A stretch of 64,000 nucleotides of DNA from an uncultured Verrucomicrobiota bacterium (GCA_903922605.1 CAIXUG010000080.1:62001-126000), one strand, 5' to 3'; shown: positions 54,733-64,000, counted from the stretch's first letter. The notes: generated by a model not told the origin, from the sequence alone. Numbers and translations: made by a program.

Positions 54733-55728
54733 ATGTCCCCCATCCAGAAAGCAAGGCTGACGCTTGGTCTCATTTTGGCAGGTATGGGCATTGCCGGATG
54801 CGCCACCGGAGGAAGCAGCACGTCATCCTCCAACACCGGAGTCACGCTGGTTCAGACCAACGATGTCGTACAGGTGAGCTTCGACGGGAAGCTCTTTACC
54901 GAATACCATTTCCGCGACGTTTCCCGGCCGTTTCTCTACCCCATCCTCGGCGCGAACGGGGAGCAGTTCTCCCGTCGCTGGCCGCAGGAAACGGTGCCGG
55001 ATGAGGAGCACGACCACCCGCATCACCACGCCCTATGGTGGGCCCATGGTGACGCCAATGGTGTGGATTTCTGGAGCGAGGAGAAGAACGCCGGACGCAC
55101 CGTCCACCAGTCCTTCGCGGAGCTTTCCTCGGGCAAGGAAGTCGGAGTCATTACCACTCGCAATCGCTGGATTGCGAAGGACGGCAAGGTCATCGCCTCC
55201 GACGAGCGCACCATGCGTTTTTATCACCCGCACGGCACGGAACGCATGATGGATTTTGCGGTCACCGTCTTTGCCTCCAACGGCGACCTGACCCTGGGGG
55301 ACACCAAAGAGGGCTCCATGGCGCTGCGCCTCGCGGAGTCAATGCGGCTGACCAAACCCGACAAGCAGCCGGGTGCCGGCCATATCGTGAACTCCGCCGG
55401 CGTCCGCGATGGCGAGACCTGGGGCAAGCGCGCGGAATGGTGCGACTACTATGGCCCGGTGGATGGCCATACGGTCGGTGTCGCCATTTTCGACCACCCG
55501 TCCAACCCGCGTCACCCGACCTGGTGGCATGTGCGGGACTATGGCCTGTTCGCGGCGAACCCCTTCGGCCTGCACGATTTTGAGAAGAAGGAAAAGGGCG
55601 CGGGCAACCTGAAGATTCCCTCTGGCCAGTCCGTTACCTTCCGCTACCGTTTTCTGTTCCATGAGGGCGACACCGAATCCGCCCATGTGGCCGACCAGTT
55701 TTCCGAGTATGTAAAAGCCAGGAAGTAA
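54733..55728 (+). CDS. DUF6807 (PmoA-like) lipoprotein
   Basis: A 331-residue lipoprotein (signal ending IAGC). The body matches DUF6807, formerly annotated as methane oxygenase PmoA: FTEYHFRDVSRPFLYPILGANGEQFSRRWP, HDHPHHHALWWAHGDANGVDFW and PSNPRHPTWWHVRDYGLFAANPFG. The name is misleading; these proteins have a beta-barrel fold and occur in sugar-degrading clusters of PVC bacteria and planctomycetes. The next gene encodes a secreted oxidoreductase, a common pairing. Confidence 0.88.
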   Translation: MSPIQKARLTLGLILAGMGIAGCATGGSSTSSSNTGVTLVQTNDVVQVSFDGKLFTEYHFRDVSRPFLYPILGANGEQFSRRWPQETVPDEEHDHPHHHALWWAHGDANGVDFWSEEKNAGRTVHQSFAELSSGKEVGVITTRNRWIAKDGKVIASDERTMRFYHPHGTERMMDFAVTVFASNGDLTLGDTKEGSMALRLAESMRLTKPDKQPGAGHIVNSAGVRDGETWGKRAEWCDYYGPVDGHTVGVAIFDHPSNPRHPTWWHVRDYGLFAANPFGLHDFEKKEKGAGNLKIPSGQSVTFRYRFLFHEGDTESAHVADQFSEYVKARK

Positions 55729-55770
55729 GTCTCCCGAAACCTCAGCGAGCCTACAGCGTCCCCACATCCT

Positions 55771-57231
55771 ATGAAGACGACCCGTCGTTCATTTCTGAAG
55801 TCATCCGCCCTTGCCGCCTCCGCCCTCGCGCTCCCGGCCTCCTCATGGGCCGCCGTGCGCGGGGCCAACGAGGACATCCGCGTCGCCGTCATCGGCTTTA
55901 ACGGACGCGGCAAAGACCACATCGAGGGCTTCCGCAAGGTCCCCGGCGTCCGGCTGGTCGCCCTGTGTGACGTCGACAAGAAAGTGCTGGATCGCGAGGC
56001 GCAAAAGCTGAAGGACGCCGACAACCCGGTGAAGACGTACGTGGATGTCCGCGAGCTGCTGGCCAGCGACGACATTGACGCCGTCTCCATCGCCACGCCC
56101 AACCACTGGCACGCGCTCATGGCCATCTGGGCCTGCCAGCATGGCAAGGACGTCTATCTCGAAAAACCGGTCTCCCACAACGTCTGGGAAGGCCGCCAGA
56201 TCGTGCGCGCCGCGCGCAAATATGGCCGCATCGTCCAGACCGGCACGCAGAGCCGGTCCAATCCGGGACTGCAGGAGGCCATCGCCTGGGTCCAGGGTGG
56301 CGGGCTCGGGGAAATCCGCCTCGTGCGCGGCCTCTGCTACAAGCCCCGGCAGAGCATCGGCCACGTGGACGGCCCCCAGCCGATCCCCGAATCGGTCGAA
56401 TACGATCTCTGGTGCGGCCCCTCCCCCAAGAAAGAGCTGCTCCGCAAAAACCTTCACTACGACTGGCACTGGGATTTCGACACCGGCTGCGGCGACATCG
56501 GCAACCAGGGCATCCACCAGATGGACATTGCCCGCTGGGTGCTGCGCCAGAACGCCCTCAGCCCGCGTATCCTCAGCGTCGGTGGCCGCCTCGGCTACGA
56601 TGACGACGGCAACACGCCCAACACCCAGTTCATCCTCCATGACTATCCGGAAGTGCCGCTGATCTTCGAGGTGCGGGGCCTGCCGCGCAGCAAGGAGTAC
56701 CAGACCAACGATCTGTGGAGCCGCAACATGCCCGAATACCGGGGCGCCCGCATCGGGGTCATCGTGGATTGCGCCGATGGCACACTGGTGATGCCCAGCT
56801 ACGACAGCGCCATCGCCTACGATGAGAAGGACAACGTGATCCGCAAGTTCAGCGGCTCGGCCGACCACTTCGCGAATTTCATCGGCGCCGTGCGCAGCCG
56901 GCAGGCCAACCAGCTCAATGCCGACATCGCGCAGGGACACCTGAGCAGCGCGCTTTGCCACACCGGCAACATCAGCCACCGCCTGGGCCGGCTGATGGTT
57001 CCCGAAGACATCCGTGACCAGCTCGCTTTCAGTGGCCCCGCCCGTGAGACCCATGCCCGCATGGTGGCTCACCTTGAGGCCAATGGGGTCGATCTTGACC
57101 GTCGTCCGCTGACCTTCGGCGCCCTGTTGGAAATGGACCCAGTGCGGGAACGTTTCACCAACAACCCGGCCGCCAACCAGCTCCTGACCCGCGAATACCG
57201 CTATCCCTTCATCGTGCCGGAAAAGGTCTGA
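55771..57231 (+). CDS. Tat-exported Gfo/Idh/MocA-family oxidoreductase
   Basis: A 486-residue dehydrogenase with a twin-arginine signal (TTRRSFLKSSALAASALALPASSWAA). The Rossmann motif AVIGFNGRGKDHIEG lies at about residues 40-54; EKPVSHNVWEGR holds the catalytic Lys (about 132-133). The C-terminal part carries the Gfo/Idh_Bac5-type WDFDTGCGDIGNQGIHQMD. Tat export of the folded NAD(P)-containing protein is typical of this PVC group. It follows the DUF6807 gene by 42 bp, so both may act on the same sugar, which is inference. Confidence 0.9.
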   Translation: MKTTRRSFLKSSALAASALALPASSWAAVRGANEDIRVAVIGFNGRGKDHIEGFRKVPGVRLVALCDVDKKVLDREAQKLKDADNPVKTYVDVRELLASDDIDAVSIATPNHWHALMAIWACQHGKDVYLEKPVSHNVWEGRQIVRAARKYGRIVQTGTQSRSNPGLQEAIAWVQGGGLGEIRLVRGLCYKPRQSIGHVDGPQPIPESVEYDLWCGPSPKKELLRKNLHYDWHWDFDTGCGDIGNQGIHQMDIARWVLRQNALSPRILSVGGRLGYDDDGNTPNTQFILHDYPEVPLIFEVRGLPRSKEYQTNDLWSRNMPEYRGARIGVIVDCADGTLVMPSYDSAIAYDEKDNVIRKFSGSADHFANFIGAVRSRQANQLNADIAQGHLSSALCHTGNISHRLGRLMVPEDIRDQLAFSGPARETHARMVAHLEANGVDLDRRPLTFGALLEMDPVRERFTNNPAANQLLTREYRYPFIVPEKV

Positions 57232-57337
57232 ACCGTCCGCGAGACGATTGGAACGGTGCTATGACCTCCGCGGGAGTGGCAGTTGCCCACGGGCTTTCCC
57301 GCTTCCGAACGGCCGGGCGGGCGGTCTAGGGTTGCGC

Positions 57338-58585
57338 GTGCCTCTGGTCTGCCGGGTTCTCCTGCTCTTCATCACGCTGTGCTATGCTGGCCGCTGCGCG
57401 GCGCATCCTTTCCTGCAGGATTCCTGGTGGGTGGTCGTCGAAACGAACCGGCTGGTGATGCGCGTCAGCGCCACGCTGCGGGAGGTGGTGGTCGTCCAAA
57501 AGGTGGAGCTGACCACCAATGCCGCGCCGGACCTCGCCCGGCTGCAATCCGCCCTGACCAACCACGGCAACTACCTGCTGCAGGCCCTGAAACTGCAGGC
57601 CGACGGACAGCCGCTGACCGGTGATGTTTTGGACTGGCAGCTGGTGGGCGACCTCGGCCCCGCCGAGCCGGTCGATTCGCCGCTCTACCTGGAAAGAACC
57701 CATGCGGCGTTTGACTTGGAATTCCTCTTCCCTTCCAACCGGCCGCCCCACGAGATCACGTTCGCTCATGCCACGCTCAAGGAGCACCGTTACGCGCCCG
57801 GCGTTCCCTGGGACGTGACCTATGCACTGACCGTCCAGGATGGTGATCGCAAGGAGCTGGCCGCCGGTCTGGTGCGGATGGATCTGCCGTTCACGCTGGC
57901 CTTGGGTTCCCCAACCAACTCCAGCACCGGCCAGAACGCTGCCGACCGCATGCCTCCGACTGCGGCCAAGGCAGCCAATCCGCTGGCCGGCTTTAAACCG
58001 GCAGACCCGTCCCGGTCGTTCCTCGCCTATCTCCAGCTCGGCATCCACCACATTCTGACCGGCTATGATCACCTGCTCTTCCTGACCGCCCTGGCCCTGG
58101 CGGCGGTGCGCCTGTCGGACTTTTTCAGGCTGATCGCCACCTTTACCGCCGCCCATTCCATCACGGTCACACTGTCCGCGCTCAATTACGTGCGGTTGCC
58201 TTCGTGGTTTGTGGAACCGTTTATTGCCGCGAGCATCGTCTTTGTGGCGGTCCAAAACCTTGCCGCCCCGAAGCAGGCGCGGGCCCATTCACGTCTGCTG
58301 CTGGCCTTCGGTTTCGGTCTGGTCCACGGGCTCGGTTTCGCGGGCGGTCTCAACGACTCGCTGGGCGGGCTGGGCGGACGCGGCCTGGCCCTGGCGATCC
58401 TCGCCTTCTGCCTTGGCGTCGAGCTGGGCCACCTGCTGGTGGGCCTGCCTTTCTGGAGCATGATCTGCGCGGGCCGGGCCGAATTTGGGGAGAAATTCGA
58501 ACGACGGGTTTTCCAGTTCGGCTCAGCCGCAGTCGCGTTGGGTGGCGGCTTTTTCCTGGTTGCGGCACTACGGCAGTATCTTTGA
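57338..58585 (+). CDS. HupE/UreJ-type membrane protein with N-terminal periplasmic domain
   Basis: A 415-residue protein, probably starting at GTG 57338 (AGGG 9 bases upstream) with signal LVCRVLLLFITLCYAGRCAAH. A periplasmic beta-rich region of about 215 residues is followed by a HupE/UreJ_2 membrane domain: IHHILTGYDHLLFLTALAL, FTAAHSITVTLSALNY, FVEPFIAASIVFVAVQNL and GFGLVHGLGFAGGLND, with conserved His and Asp residues. HupE proteins are proposed metal carriers, for nickel or related ions. TTG 57332 is an alternative start. Confidence 0.82.
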   Translation: MPLVCRVLLLFITLCYAGRCAAHPFLQDSWWVVVETNRLVMRVSATLREVVVVQKVELTTNAAPDLARLQSALTNHGNYLLQALKLQADGQPLTGDVLDWQLVGDLGPAEPVDSPLYLERTHAAFDLEFLFPSNRPPHEITFAHATLKEHRYAPGVPWDVTYALTVQDGDRKELAAGLVRMDLPFTLALGSPTNSSTGQNAADRMPPTAAKAANPLAGFKPADPSRSFLAYLQLGIHHILTGYDHLLFLTALALAAVRLSDFFRLIATFTAAHSITVTLSALNYVRLPSWFVEPFIAASIVFVAVQNLAAPKQARAHSRLLLAFGFGLVHGLGFAGGLNDSLGGLGGRGLALAILAFCLGVELGHLLVGLPFWSMICAGRAEFGEKFERRVFQFGSAAVALGGGFFLVAALRQYL

Positions 58586-59513
58586 GCCAAGGCGGGCCGG
58601 TTGTTGGAACAACCAAGGAACGAAGGAACAAAAGAAGTCTCATTCACACCCGGTTTCAACCGGGTGCCATTCGTGCTTACGACCGCGCCAACCGTTTTCA
58701 ACCCGGATATTGCGTTGGGAACGTTTTGAGCACGATTCCGTGAACAGAATTGTCGGTCTCTATAGCTGTTTAAATAATTATGTAGCCATCGTCCGCAAGG
58801 TTGGTGATCGGCCTGAAACCAGGCCCGCTTCCAAAAAGAGAGCGTCCCACCGGTTCTTTTCACCCCTGCCAGACGGGGAAAGTGCCGTTGAAATCTCGCT
58901 AGCACCCGGCTTCAGCCGGGTGGGGGAATCGGCTTTTATGTCCAACGGTTTCAACCGTTTTTCGGCAACGACGGCCCCACCTATTCCCGACAAGCCGTTG
59001 AAACCCGGATATTGCGTTAGAAAAAGCCCCTCCGATGCGTGAGACACAACTCACTAAACGGCAGTTGTTTGCAGGGTACGTTTTCAAATGCATTGCATTA
59101 GAACCCGACAATTCTGTTCGCGGAATCGTGCTCAAAACGCTCCCAACGCAAAATTCGGGTTAAAACGGCTGGGCCGGAGGGCGGACCGGCCACCGGGCTG
59201 AAGCCCGGTGCTAATGGAATGGGTCCAAATTAACGGGACCAGTCGCTTTCATCAGCTACAGAATTTATTAAGCCGCTCTAATGCAACGCAATTGGAAATA
59301 CATCGTGCAAATCACTGCCATTTGCTGACTTGCGCCTCTCGCTTCGAGGTGGCTTTTGCCAACGCAATATCCGGGTTGAAAACGGTTACTCTCGCAAACG
59401 TGGCCTGCCACCGGGTTGAAACCCAGCGTGAATGAGAGGGGGGAGCCAGCATCCAGCATCCAGCATCTGCTGCCTGACAGATTGCTGATTACTGATTACT
59501 GAATCACCGAACC
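58586..59513. repeat. 928-bp gene-free block of dispersed repeats
   Basis: Four copies of a unit with core AACCCGGATATTGCGTTRG: plus orientation at 58691-58718 and 58995-59020, inverted at 59143-59168 and 59359-59387. Neighbouring hairpins such as CACCCGGTTTCAACCGGGTG-like (58648-58666) and CACCCGGCTTCAGCCGGGTG (58903-58922) accompany them. 58722-58756 and 59105-59139 form a 35-bp inverted repeat with one mismatch (CGTTTTGAGCACGATTCC...). At its right edge lie (CCAGCAT)3 at 59446-59466 and a GATTACT-type heptamer array at 59480-59502. No reading frame has family features. Confidence 0.85.
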
Positions 59514-62500
59514 CTATTTCGGCAGCACGACGAGCTGGTAGAAAGCGGCGCTTTCGCCTGAACTCGTGGCCCCGACGTCGGCCATGGAACCGTCGCCCAC
59601 CACCGTCAGGCTGAGCGGACTCCAAGGGCCATCGCCGATCGACGACCGTTGCCGCACCTGATACGAGATCCCCGTGACCGTCTGCCAGCGCAGGCGCACG
59701 CCCGCCTGCGCGGTGACCATCACCTCGAGATGCAGGTAGGAGTGGGGATCCTTGAGATCGGTGCCGGCGATGAACTCATCGTAGTTGCTCACGCCATCGC
59801 CATCGAAGTCATCCGTGCCCGACTGGCTCAGATCGCCGAACAGTTGCAGTTCGAGCGCGTCCGGCAGCCCGTCACCATCGCTGTCATACGGGGCAACACC
59901 GGGCACCGTCGCCAGGAAGACGTCAGGCAGGAAGTTGAAGTCCCCGGCGGTGAGATCATCCGCCACGGAGCGAAACACCACCGTGCGGCCATCCCCGCTC
60001 AGCACGGGGCGGCTGGAGGAAAGGTCCCCCACCTGATCGTTATCCGGACGGCGCGAAAGCAGGACCACGCCGCCCGTATCCAGGTCGCGCACAAAGATGT
60101 CGCTCGCCTGATTGGTGTCATCGGCGACCAGATTGCTGGCAAAGCTGCGAAATGACACGAACCGTCCGTCCGCGCTCAGGCTGGGTGAATCGGAGGAACC
60201 GTTGGCGGTGCCGCCATCGGGAGGAGCGCTGGCCCGGGTGAGGGCTCCCGAGGCGATGTCGAAAACAAACACGTCATTGACGCCGTTGGTTTCATCATTG
60301 AGGGCCACGTTGGACGTGAAGGCAACCCGCTGTCCGTCCGCCGAGATGACCACATCAGAGAAAGAAACCCCCGACGCCTGTCCAGTGAGGATCGGCTGGT
60401 TGGTGCCCGCGAGAATGTCGCACCAATAGACCCCCCGAAGGGAAGCGGTGGCCACGGGACCGGGCAAAAATGCGGCCTGTTTCCCATCGGCACTCAGGCT
60501 GAATGAGGTCAGGGCAAGATTGGTTGTGGCCCTGGACAGGCTCACCGTGGCCAGGGAATAGACATAAAGATCGGGCCTGGGTACACTACCCAGAAATGCG
60601 ACGGTCTGCCCATCCGCGCTGATCGCTGACGTGCTGGAACTGTTCGCTATGGATGTTCCCAGCGCAGGCACGTTGCTGCTCAGCCAGTAAGTGCGGTTCT
60701 CCTGCAGGTCGCGGAGAAAAACATTGCTGCCCGTGCCACTCGGGCCGGCCACCAGGTCGGTGGCCGCACTCTCAAACGCCACATAACGGCCATCGGCGCT
60801 GATGACCGGATTGCCGGCCGGCTTGAAGCCCGCCGTGCTGTTGGTGCCATGGTCCTGGGCGCTGGCCAGCACCGTCATGCCGGTCTGAAGGTCTCGCACA
60901 TAGACATCCGCCACCGTGTTGGCATCGCCGCCGACCAGGTTGGTAGCACTGCTGACAAAGACGACGTAGCGACCATCCCCCGTGATCCGGGGAGTGGTGG
61001 AATAGCCCGCCGCTGATTGCCCATCGGCCCCCACGCTGACGAGCTGGTTGGTGCCGCTCTGGGCATCAAATACGAAAACGTCGCTCAGGCCGTTGTGATC
61101 GTTGGACACCAGATCGTCGGCAAAGCTCGCGAAGACGACAAAGCGGCCGTCCTGACTGACCGACTGCGCATCCACAGTGCTCAGGCCGGAAGCGGTCCGG
61201 GCGGGGTTTTCCGCAGCGCGCGAGGTCAGCAGCGCCACCGAATCCAGCGTGACCGGAGCGAGAAACAGATCGTTGGCCTCGTTGTAGTCGGTGATGCCCG
61301 GCAGTTCACCGAACGCCTGCAGCAGTAGCGACTGGCTGTCCGGGCTGAATTCGGGATAGGTCAGTGAAAACTCGGCGGCGTGCTCGGCAAACAGCGTGTG
61401 GGTTTCCCCTGTCGCCAGCCGGCGGACGTAAAGGTGGAACAACCCGGCGTTGGTCACACCGGCCGCCGGAACGGCAGCGTCCGTCTGGAAGGCCAGCAGC
61501 GCCCCGTCCGGGCTGAGCACCGGCGAGACGGAACTAGCCGGCTCGGCGAAACCGGGCGGCAAGGTAAGTACGAGCTCATCGAGGGAATGCAGTCCGGTGG
61601 TCGCATTCCAGATTTTGGTCACACCCGGCACGGTGCCGGCGGGCTTCACCTCAAAGGCCACGGTTTGTCCGTCGGCCGTCATCACCGGCCCGACGCTCTC
61701 ATCGGGCCCGACGGCCAGCAGCAGCGCTCCCGAGGCGCGGACCTTGGCACCCTGTTGCAGGTCGAACCACCAGACGCCCTCGAAATCCTGAACCTTCGTG
61801 CTCAGCTGGACATCCGTGCGGAAGGCCAGGTAGCGACCGTCGGCGCTGAGCGTCGGATTGTAGGTGAGGATGGTCTTGGCATTGGCCGGCGCGGTGCCGG
61901 GAATGACGATCCGGGTGGTCGTGCCCGTCGAACGATGTCGCACATAAAGATCGGTGACATACTGGCCGACCACTGCGGGCACCAGATCGCTGGCGTCACT
62001 CTGAAACAGGATGACTTCCCCGTCGCCGCTCAGCGCGACCGAGGAGGATTGACCCGTCGCGGCGGTGCCATCTGTCCTTGCGCTCACGAGGACCGTGCTA
62101 CCGGCGGCCACATCCCGGAGGAACACATCCGGCAACTGGTTGGTATCGCCCGTGACCAGATCCGGGGCGTAACTGTCAAACAGCACGAATTTCCCATCCG
62201 TTGAAATAATCGGGGCGGATGAGTCGAGCTGCCCAGGCAGGCCCTGGGCGGTCGCGGAAACAAGGCGCGTCTCGCCCAGCGTCAGATCACGGAGGAAAAT
62301 ATCCGAAGCGCCATTGCCATCCGCCGCAACCAGGTCGGAAGCAAGACTGGCAAAGGCGACGTAACGACCGTCGGCGGAGACGCCGAAGTCGGTGGTCTGG
62401 CCGTTGCCGCTCGCCTTTCCATCGGCGCGCGCGCTTACGAGCGTGATCTTTCCGGTGGCAAGCTCGCGGCGGAAGACGTCCAACAGGACCCCGTTGTGGT

Positions 62501-62723
62501 CATTCGTCACCAGATTGGGGGCCGAACTCAGGAAGAATACGAACTTGCCGTCACCGCTGAAAGTGCCCACACCGGCATCCCCGGCTCCGGTATCGCCCGG
62601 TGCCAACTGCGGTGAAATCAGGGAGATCGGGCGCACTCCGGCTCCCGCCCCAGCGACGATGGTGGCGAGCGCGAACAGCGCGACAACAGGCGCGAGCAGG
62701 CGAAGACGATTCATGGTTGGCAT
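59514..62723 (-). CDS. Large secreted beta-propeller (PD40/TolB-like) protein
   Basis: A 1069-residue exported protein with signal peptide (RLRLLAPVVALFALATIVAGAGA). The body consists of many PD40-type repeats (SADGRYVAFASLASDLVAADGNGASDIFLRDL; SGDGKFVFFLSSAPNLV) that form one or more beta-propellers. Near the C terminus is a calcium-binding thrombospondin type-3 motif (YDSDGDGLPDALELQLFGD...DFDGDGVSNYDEFIAGTD), followed by a beta-sandwich. No enzymatic motif is seen. ATG at 62723 or 62714 (MNRLRLL) may be used. Confidence 0.85.
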   Translation of the reverse strand: MPTMNRLRLLAPVVALFALATIVAGAGAGVRPISLISPQLAPGDTGAGDAGVGTFSGDGKFVFFLSSAPNLVTNDHNGVLLDVFRRELATGKITLVSARADGKASGNGQTTDFGVSADGRYVAFASLASDLVAADGNGASDIFLRDLTLGETRLVSATAQGLPGQLDSSAPIISTDGKFVLFDSYAPDLVTGDTNQLPDVFLRDVAAGSTVLVSARTDGTAATGQSSSVALSGDGEVILFQSDASDLVPAVVGQYVTDLYVRHRSTGTTTRIVIPGTAPANAKTILTYNPTLSADGRYLAFRTDVQLSTKVQDFEGVWWFDLQQGAKVRASGALLLAVGPDESVGPVMTADGQTVAFEVKPAGTVPGVTKIWNATTGLHSLDELVLTLPPGFAEPASSVSPVLSPDGALLAFQTDAAVPAAGVTNAGLFHLYVRRLATGETHTLFAEHAAEFSLTYPEFSPDSQSLLLQAFGELPGITDYNEANDLFLAPVTLDSVALLTSRAAENPARTASGLSTVDAQSVSQDGRFVVFASFADDLVSNDHNGLSDVFVFDAQSGTNQLVSVGADGQSAAGYSTTPRITGDGRYVVFVSSATNLVGGDANTVADVYVRDLQTGMTVLASAQDHGTNSTAGFKPAGNPVISADGRYVAFESAATDLVAGPSGTGSNVFLRDLQENRTYWLSSNVPALGTSIANSSSTSAISADGQTVAFLGSVPRPDLYVYSLATVSLSRATTNLALTSFSLSADGKQAAFLPGPVATASLRGVYWCDILAGTNQPILTGQASGVSFSDVVISADGQRVAFTSNVALNDETNGVNDVFVFDIASGALTRASAPPDGGTANGSSDSPSLSADGRFVSFRSFASNLVADDTNQASDIFVRDLDTGGVVLLSRRPDNDQVGDLSSSRPVLSGDGRTVVFRSVADDLTAGDFNFLPDVFLATVPGVAPYDSDGDGLPDALELQLFGDLSQSGTDDFDGDGVSNYDEFIAGTDLKDPHSYLHLEVMVTAQAGVRLRWQTVTGISYQVRQRSSIGDGPWSPLSLTVVGDGSMADVGATSSGESAAFYQLVVLPK

Positions 62724-62840
62724 ATGATGGCTGGCAAACGGGGCATCCTTTATATCTCTGAGAATGGGAGACTGTAGGCGAAAAGCACAGAAAGTGCCAG
62801 CCACAAATCCCCGCTTTAAAGCCATAGTGGCACCTGTTTC

Positions 62841-62877
62841 GGCGTGGAATTCACGCCTGTAAGCGTGAGTCTCACGC
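62841..62877. promoter_or_regulatory. Two adjacent related palindromes in the divergent gap
   Basis: GGCGTGGAATTCACGCC at 62841-62857 and GCGTGAGTCTCACGC at 62863-62877 are both palindromic and share CGTG-CACG half-sites. They lie in the 247-bp gap between the divergent propeller-protein gene and the prepilin-like gene, the place expected for a shared operator. No bound regulator can be named. They could also be a small dispersed repeat. Confidence 0.5.
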
Positions 62878-62970
62878 CCGACAAGCGGTCGGGGCCGCCA
62901 TTTTCACTCGCTTGAGGCCTAGCACGGCTCATGCTGCCAGCGCGCTCCGCCCCTTCACACGATTCAGATC

Positions 62971-63792
62971 ATGGAAACACCCCTTCCCCTGACCCGGTCC
63001 GCCTTCACCCGCGCCGAGCTGATGGCATTTTGCTCCTCTGCAGCCCTCCTCTTCATCCTGGCCGCCACCGGCGCCGCCACTTCACGCGGGCGCAGCGAAG
63101 CCACTGTCTGCCAGGGCAACCTGCGCCAGCTCACCCGGGCGATGATCCTTTATAGCGAGGAGAACCGCGGCTATGTGCCGCACGCCAGCTGGGGCACCGA
63201 CCTGACCGGCCCTGACAACTGGGCCTACGCCACGCAGAACAAGGGCCGCCTGCCCGGGCTGGGCGCCATTGCTCCCAGCGCCACCGGGTATCTGGACAAC
63301 AGCCCAAAAGTGGCCGTGCAGCACCAGTTCCAGCATATCGGGCAGCTCTGGCCTTTGGTCCGCGACGACCGGGCGTTCCGGTGTCCGGCCGATGACATCC
63401 ATACGCTCCAGCTCCGCGGCTGGTATCTTGGACGGGCGAACAAGGTCACCAGCTACAGCATGAATCCGGCGGTGATTGGCGTCCAATCCACCTTCGCTTC
63501 GGTGGGAGAGCTGGGACGCACCTACAAGCTCGAGCAGTTCTCCGGCACCGCCATTGCGTTCTGGGAGGCGGACGAATCCAGTGCTTTCAATTTCAACGAT
63601 GCGGCCTCGCTGCCTACCGACGGCGCGTCGTCCCGCCATTCAGGCGGCAGCCATGTCGGCCGGTTCGACGGTGCCGCCGAATTCTGGTACCACTCCCAGT
63701 TCATGCGTCAAGCCGGCCGGGCGATTGGGGGCGCACCGGCACCGCTGCCGAACCGCCTTTGGTGCAACCCCGGCAGCACCAATGGGCAATAA
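62971..63792 (+). CDS. Prepilin-like secreted protein (degenerate type II/IV N-terminal motif)
   Basis: A 273-residue protein starting METPLPLTRSAFTRAELMAFCSSAALLFILAATGA. FTRAELMAF is a variant of the prepilin FTLIELLVV motif: the +5 Glu is kept, but Arg at the second place is unusual. The rest (CQGNLRQLTRAMILYSEENRGYVPHASWGTD, FRCPADD) is the pattern of the pseudopilin-like proteins abundant in Planctomycetes and Verrucomicrobiota. It is probably exported and processed by a prepilin peptidase if the altered motif is tolerated; no such peptidase is in the window. Confidence 0.8.
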   Translation: METPLPLTRSAFTRAELMAFCSSAALLFILAATGAATSRGRSEATVCQGNLRQLTRAMILYSEENRGYVPHASWGTDLTGPDNWAYATQNKGRLPGLGAIAPSATGYLDNSPKVAVQHQFQHIGQLWPLVRDDRAFRCPADDIHTLQLRGWYLGRANKVTSYSMNPAVIGVQSTFASVGELGRTYKLEQFSGTAIAFWEADESSAFNFNDAASLPTDGASSRHSGGSHVGRFDGAAEFWYHSQFMRQAGRAIGGAPAPLPNRLWCNPGSTNGQ

Positions 63793-63929
63793 TGCCGGCG
63801 GTTGCAATGCAATCCACGTCGGTCCCAGTATGATCCGGTCCTGAGCCGAGGGATTGTTCCCGAAATGTCGTCCCAGGTACCTCGGCAGCCATTGGATGGC
63901 CGGGCAATTGCTTTCCACGACCGCCTTAC

Positions 63930-64000
63930 ATGAACCGACTTTTGCCGACCGTTTCCGGCCGCAATGATGCCCGGCGCCATGGCCTATGGCAGGTTGTCCT
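63930..64000 (+). CDS. Possible gene start cut off by the right edge
   Basis: From ATG at 63930 the frame is open to the edge (MNRLLPTVSGRNDARRHGLW...), 23 codons. The N terminus has basic residues but no clear hydrophobic stretch yet. The 137 bp before it show no features. Too short to name. Confidence 0.3.
   Translation, partial: MNRLLPTVSGRNDARRHGLWQVV

Noticed and set aside
58608..59135. Open frames in the repeat block after the HupE-like gene
   Set aside because: They overlap dispersed repeats on both strands and have no recognisable domain or start signal.

Overview
The window is GC-rich bacterial chromosome and most resembles the Verrucomicrobiota (PVC group). Supporting signs are many Gfo/Idh/MocA-type oxidoreductases, a DUF6807/PmoA-like protein, a PEP-CTERM sorted protein, a very long IspG, prepilin-like secreted proteins, a complete MoxR-Bat aerotolerance operon, several PIN-domain toxin modules and many short palindromic or 7-bp-period repeats between genes. 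No rRNA, phage or CRISPR array was seen, and the lineage call is an inference from gene content.

Layout. 1-2062: a cut-off PIN/antitoxin pair and an acyl-CoA ligase (minus strand). 2202-5506: site-2 protease RseP and IspG. 5535-5724: a 34-bp perfect inverted repeat. 5799-8872: aspartate kinase, arabinose-5-phosphate isomerase and a lipoprotein esterase (minus strand). 9224-13284: Kef-type antiporter, inositol-phosphatase-like enzyme, secreted cyclophilin and a small unknown protein. 13446-18083: AroB, two MFS transporters and a DapA-family aldolase (minus strand). 18148-24473: a 1144-residue secreted protein with an internal duplication, PyrF, and an outer-membrane protein that looks like a DUF6268-LpxR fusion. 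24533-34868: MOSC protein, HicB-like protein, dehydrogenase, arginine genes argD, argB and argJ spread among RNase H, a GH20-like lipoprotein, a TPR protein, VapBC, CoaE and a Nudix hydrolase.

34965-42624 is the accessory part. It contains a lower-GC two-gene cassette of unknown function, an ECF sigma factor with a large von Willebrand A/anti-sigma-like partner, a DUF4238 protein, a 167-bp MITE with target-site duplication, and a gene interrupted by one in-frame TGA. 42625-45073 holds a PEP-CTERM protein, tRNA-Glu, tRNA-Lys and RdgB. 45074-54480 is the Bat operon (MoxR, DUF58, DUF4381-like, BatA, BatB, TPR, BatD, TPR/SH3), whose genes mostly overlap by ATGA; a PIN toxin-antitoxin pair sits inside it. 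54733-58585 encodes the DUF6807 lipoprotein, a Tat-exported oxidoreductase and a HupE-like membrane protein. 58586-59513 is a gene-free block of dispersed repeats. The right end carries a 1069-residue secreted beta-propeller protein, a prepilin-like protein and a possible gene start at the edge.

Two themes stand out. First, PIN toxin modules are translationally coupled to housekeeping operons (argB and the Bat operon). Second, dispersed palindromic repeats occur between genes and, in one case, inside the reading frame of the last Bat gene.
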